Positions 4,685 to 7,755 of a stretch of 7,755 bases of DNA are shown here, in pieces. The position numbers were made by a program, and so were the translations under genes. This DNA is from Methanomicrobia archaeon LH_S13 (lineage in GTDB: Archaea > Halobacteriota > Syntropharchaeia > Alkanophagales > Methanospirareceae): positions 1 through 7,755 of the forward strand of contig JAGXOR010000059.1 of assembly GCA_023659785.1 (NCBI GenBank). Reading direction: 5' to 3'. The notes under the pieces are model-generated. The model worked only from the letters and a program-made list of their open reading frames with translations, searched no databases and was not told the DNA's origin. Positions within the stretch are counted from its first letter, which is position 1. The number at the start of each line of letters is the position of its first letter.

Positions 4685-7009
4685 TTACCTTTCAAAATTA
4701 GCAATTACAACCTTCCCCTCCCCTTGCACCTCGAAACTTTCAACACACGCAGGCACCAACACGGTATCCGTAGGAGTCAAAGAAAGCTCTACATTGCTCG
4801 ATTTTGATTTTAGCGTAACATCTCCACTCACACAAGTAAGCACTTGCAGCTTGTCTTCCATGAAATCTTTCATCTCGCCGTGAACATTAAAAAGCCGCAA
4901 CTTGAATTTATCCCCCATCAAAAGCATATATTCCTCGAATCCATCCCCTTTATTATGCTTATGCTTATGCTCCTCCTTCTTTAAATCCTTACCATGCCCC
5001 ACTTCATCAAACCTCAATACTTCTATAGCATCCGCCAGATAAAGTTCCCTCCCTCTACCATAGTCATAAATCCGAAAAGTTCTTTCTGATGTGGTGCTGG
5101 TGCTTGCCTCGTACACTTTTGTTCCAGCGCCTAATGCGTGAATGACGCCAGCGGGAATGTGATAAATGTCACCAACGTGTGCATCAAACGAATTCAAGCA
5201 CGAAAGAAAATCTTCACTTTTTACCGCGTCTTTAAAGCCCTCAGCATTCATAAAATCCTTGAAGCCAAGATAAATTTTCCCTCTCTTTGATTCGAGGACA
5301 TACCACGCCTCCTCTTTGTCGAAAACAGCACCAAGCTTTTTCGCATAGACATCGTCCGGATGCACCTGCACTGACAGATTATCATCCACCTTTATTATCT
5401 TTACAATCAGCGGGTATTTATCCACCTTTACCCCCACCATCTTTTCTGGAAACAAACAGGTGAGTTCATCAAGTGTGAATTTTTGCATCGCATCGCCCAT
5501 TTCAAACTCGCAGTAATTTCTTGGTGAAGCGCACCAGAGCTCATAGCCCCATGGCTTGTCCTCCACGAATGGCTTAATCTTTACGGGTTGTTCTACAAGT
5601 ATCTTCGCGACATCCTCGAACTTCTTTTTCGTATCCACCATTTCGTCTTCATAAACGCCTTTCATCATCCCCGCGATTGCACTCAGTGAAAAATCGTTTC
5701 CCGGAAGACGAGCGTTCCACCATTTTCCCTTCGCACCTTTCTCCTCGCCAATCCGAATCTTAAGCCTTAGCCTCCCTTTGTTTGGATGGAACATATCCAC
5801 CAGGAAGCAATCCTCAACTTCGATTGAGGCATGGTCAACCACGTTGTAAACAACACAATTCTTCCCCCGTATCCTGTTCAACGTTGAGTTTATCACGCAA
5901 GCCTGCTCGAGCTGTGCATGGTTCGCGGTCGAATTTGATATAACGCTGCTTTTTACCTGCCCCTTCTCAAAATGCGAACTCTCATACACAGAATCCAGAA
6001 CTTCACAGCCGTTTTTTACCGATAAAATTTCAACACCTAAAAACTCTCGCAATCTCCTTCCAACACCGCCCTCGTCCAGAATCCTCATCACTCCTTCGTA
6101 ATAACTCTCATTCGTCCCGAAATCCAGCCATGCGGTTTTATCACTTAAAGGAAAGCTTTTTATCACTGCAAGTGGCTCTGCACGAAATATCTCGTTTCTT
6201 ATCCTGTTCGCACGCTCACTGAGCCAGTAATCAGCTTCAACTCCAAGCTCAGGCTCCTGCGAAATCTCTAATTGCCATAACTCATCTGAGTTGAACTTTC
6301 CTTTTTTCGCTTCAAGTTCATCACTAAAAGCATTGAGCATACATTCAGCCATGACACCACTCATCGCAAACATCCCGAGGTTCACCATCACTTCGCTCTC
6401 ACCCTGACGTTGTAACTTTCTTTTTACTAGTTCGTAGTTACGTGTATCATCGAAATCAAGAAGTTCACAACATTCTCCTTCAGTGCGCCGGACTATCTGA
6501 ATGCCGTATTTACTTGCAACCTCCTCTGTGAGCTTTGTCTTTAAACCAAAGAGCAAAACATGCGTGTTCTCTGCACATTTCATTATCTCCTCTGGACTAT
6601 CCTCAAATAACAAGAATTGGTCGCCCCACGTAACCATGATGCGGGAAGGAATGGCAAAATCATGAAACTGTTTTATCACCCCTTCTAAAATCGTGAATTT
6701 TGGAACCTCAACGAATGCTTTGTTCTTACATGTCCTGGTAAGAATGTTTCGGGTGCCTTCGCCTGCGGTATGCACGATAAGAACACTTTTTCCTCGTTTT
6801 ACCTCTTCTATAAGGTCTTTCTCTATCGCCTTACTCGCATTTTCTATTGCGAACAGAGTTCCAAGCCCGTTGCCCGCGGCACCATTCCACCCACTCTCGG
6901 AAACCTGCACAAAAATTGAGTCGAGAAGAACATCCTTTTTTAGTGAAGAAAGCTCCAGCTCTCTTACTGCCGGGTCATCGCTAACCACAACAACCACATA
7001 ATCAAACAT
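4685..7009 (-). CDS. Fusion of sugar-1-phosphate guanylyltransferase-like domain and class I phosphomannose isomerase
   Basis: Encodes 774 residues without breaks. Residues 1-340 form a divergent nucleotidyltransferase: FDYVVVVVSDDPAVRE, GNGLGTLFAIE at 46-56, a G-x-G-T-R type loop HTAGEGTRN at 80-88 with K97 downstream, and TWGDQF at 127-132, resembling the metal-binding Asp strand. The order recalls fucose-1-phosphate guanylyltransferase more than ordinary mannose-1-phosphate enzymes. Residues 350-400 (SSVISNSTANHAQLEQACVI and on) look like short left-handed beta-helix turns. Residues 478-670 are class I phosphomannose isomerase: DKPWGYELW, SVQVHPDD with zinc ligands Q548 and H550, EEAWYVLE with E567, IPAGVIHALG with H624, and TFRIYDYGR for the substrate phosphate. 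A His/Lys-rich linker at 679-687 precedes a cupin-like tail. Expected roles are fructose-6-phosphate to mannose-6-phosphate and GDP-sugar formation; the phosphomannomutase step is missing here. The fusion gene starts 5 bases after the stop of the upstream gene. Confidence 0.85.
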   Translation of the reverse strand: MFDYVVVVVSDDPAVRELELSSLKKDVLLDSIFVQVSESGWNGAAGNGLGTLFAIENASKAIEKDLIEEVKRGKSVLIVHTAGEGTRNILTRTCKNKAFVEVPKFTILEGVIKQFHDFAIPSRIMVTWGDQFLLFEDSPEEIMKCAENTHVLLFGLKTKLTEEVASKYGIQIVRRTEGECCELLDFDDTRNYELVKRKLQRQGESEVMVNLGMFAMSGVMAECMLNAFSDELEAKKGKFNSDELWQLEISQEPELGVEADYWLSERANRIRNEIFRAEPLAVIKSFPLSDKTAWLDFGTNESYYEGVMRILDEGGVGRRLREFLGVEILSVKNGCEVLDSVYESSHFEKGQVKSSVISNSTANHAQLEQACVINSTLNRIRGKNCVVYNVVDHASIEVEDCFLVDMFHPNKGRLRLKIRIGEEKGAKGKWWNARLPGNDFSLSAIAGMMKGVYEDEMVDTKKKFEDVAKILVEQPVKIKPFVEDKPWGYELWCASPRNYCEFEMGDAMQKFTLDELTCLFPEKMVGVKVDKYPLIVKIIKVDDNLSVQVHPDDVYAKKLGAVFDKEEAWYVLESKRGKIYLGFKDFMNAEGFKDAVKSEDFLSCLNSFDAHVGDIYHIPAGVIHALGAGTKVYEASTSTTSERTFRIYDYGRGRELYLADAIEVLRFDEVGHGKDLKKEEHKHKHNKGDGFEEYMLLMGDKFKLRLFNVHGEMKDFMEDKLQVLTCVSGDVTLKSKSSNVELSLTPTDTVLVPACVESFEVQGEGKVVIANFER

Positions 7010-7014
7010 TTCTT

Positions 7015-7755
7015 TTATTCCTTCTTCAATTTTTTTCTGTAAATTGCATTTGCATGCTCGTAATCATCAAAGCTTCCTATGTCAAACCAAAGACCCTTAT
7101 GAATGAGACCGTATAGGTCTCTTCTTTTACATAGCCAGGAGACAAAAAATCCGAGGGCGTCCGGATTATTTCCCGCCTCCAGATAATCTTTAATCAACAC
7201 TAAATCCTCTTTTGTGAATATATAACAAGCAGTAGAGATTAAAGTTGACTTGGGTTCCTCGGGCTTTTCTTCTGAATTAATAATCTTAAAATCACTATCT
7301 ATTTCTAAAACACCGTATTTCCCTTTTACCCGCTCCTTATCCTTCATATCGTATAAAAGCAATACGGTCTTCTTTTTCTTTCTATGGAAATCTATCAAAT
7401 CTTTTAGATTGAAGTCAAATAGATTATCTCCCCCTATGATTAATAAATCTTCTTTAAGTCTGAAAAGGTCTATCAAAAAATTTAATGCTCCAATCGAGCC
7501 TAATTTCTCCTCTTCACCTCGGGTTTCTTCAATAACCAATTTAATCTCTTTATTGCTTTCGTAGTTATTGAGCCATTCCTTGAAGTTGGTTGCAAACTTA
7601 AGGTTTGTGGATAGGAATATCTCTTCAATCTCGTCTATGTGTTCTATTCCATCTAAGATATACTCAATTATTGGCTTACGTGCTATGGGAAGCAAAGATT
7701 TGGGGCAATCCTTTGTCAGTGGCCACAGCCTCTTTGCATATCCGCCTACTAATAG
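7015..7755 (-). CDS. Sugar-1-phosphate nucleotidyltransferase (5' end outside window)
   Basis: The frame stays open through the window's right edge, so only the first few residues are missing; an internal TTG at 7695 is not the start. The visible 246 residues begin LLVGGYAKRLWPLTKDCPKS and continue LLPIA. This is the nucleotide-binding signature G-G-x-x-x-R-L-x-P-L-T with the following P-K. Further motifs are IGGDNLFDF, whose Asp holds the metal, KYGVLEID, SEEKPEEP and WFDIGSFDDYEHAN. The length and lack of a C-terminal beta-helix fit the short archaeal glucose/mannose-1-phosphate nucleotidyltransferases annotated as thymidylyl- or guanylyltransferases; the nucleotide and sugar cannot be decided here. 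The cytosolic product would feed glycan, lipid-sugar or S-layer glycosylation. The isomerase fusion starts 5 bases past its stop, with AGAAGGAAT ahead of that start inside the end of this gene, so the pair is an operon. Confidence 0.9.
   Translation of the reverse strand, partial: LLVGGYAKRLWPLTKDCPKSLLPIARKPIIEYILDGIEHIDEIEEIFLSTNLKFATNFKEWLNNYESNKEIKLVIEETRGEEEKLGSIGALNFLIDLFRLKEDLLIIGGDNLFDFNLKDLIDFHRKKKKTVLLLYDMKDKERVKGKYGVLEIDSDFKIINSEEKPEEPKSTLISTACYIFTKEDLVLIKDYLEAGNNPDALGFFVSWLCKRRDLYGLIHKGLWFDIGSFDDYEHANAIYRKKLKKE

Noticed and set aside
7015..7695. Nucleotidyltransferase taken as complete from a TTG at 7695
   Set aside because: The open frame continues to the window edge and encodes the essential G-G-x-x-x-R-L-x-P-L-T signature upstream of that TTG.

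Overview
The window looks like chromosomal DNA of an archaeon, most likely a euryarchaeon from the methanogen/alkane-oxidiser side, although the lineage is an inference. The evidence is a tRNA-Tyr gene with a canonical bulge-helix-bulge intron and no encoded CCA, archaeal BRE/TATA promoters about 26 bases ahead of start codons (suggesting leaderless mRNAs), and archaeal protein families (TET-type M42 aminopeptidase, a DUF22-like protein, a UPF0200 P-loop kinase).

Left part (1-3195): a short minus-strand HEPN-like gene diverges from the tRNA-Tyr gene across an AT-rich promoter region. A plus-strand gene run follows: M42 aminopeptidase, an unrecognised 110-residue protein, a DUF22-like protein, and a UPF0200/dephospho-CoA-kinase-like protein that starts inside the DUF22 gene. 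The kinase frame is broken at a run of eleven A residues. A twelve-A run, or slippage adding one A, would give an otherwise complete protein of about 195 residues.

Middle part (3192-4625): this is a decay zone. A minus-strand remnant of a TnpB (IS200/IS605 family) carries the N-terminus, RuvC-I, RuvC-II and zinc ribbon, and stops right after the last Cys pair. Facing it on the plus strand, behind a strong TATA box, is a remnant that seems to hold the next part of a TnpB (RuvC-III region and C-terminal tail), ending in a hairpin. The halves look complementary and point away from each other, as if a small inversion had split one element. Next comes a minus-strand asparagine-synthase-like ATP-pyrophosphatase pseudogene with internal deletions and frameshifts.

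Right part (4685-7755): a minus-strand operon for activated sugars. The upstream gene, cut by the window edge, is a sugar-1-phosphate nucleotidyltransferase. Five bases later begins a 774-residue fusion of a divergent, fucose-1-phosphate-guanylyltransferase-like pyrophosphorylase, a short beta-helix-like stretch, and a class I phosphomannose isomerase. Together they would turn fructose-6-phosphate and sugar 1-phosphates into nucleotide sugars for glycans. The decayed asparagine-synthase-like gene lies just downstream on the same strand and may once have been the last gene of this operon.

The most unusual items are the pyrophosphorylase-isomerase fusion, the split TnpB with a promoter facing its 3' half, and the poly-A frameshift in the kinase gene.
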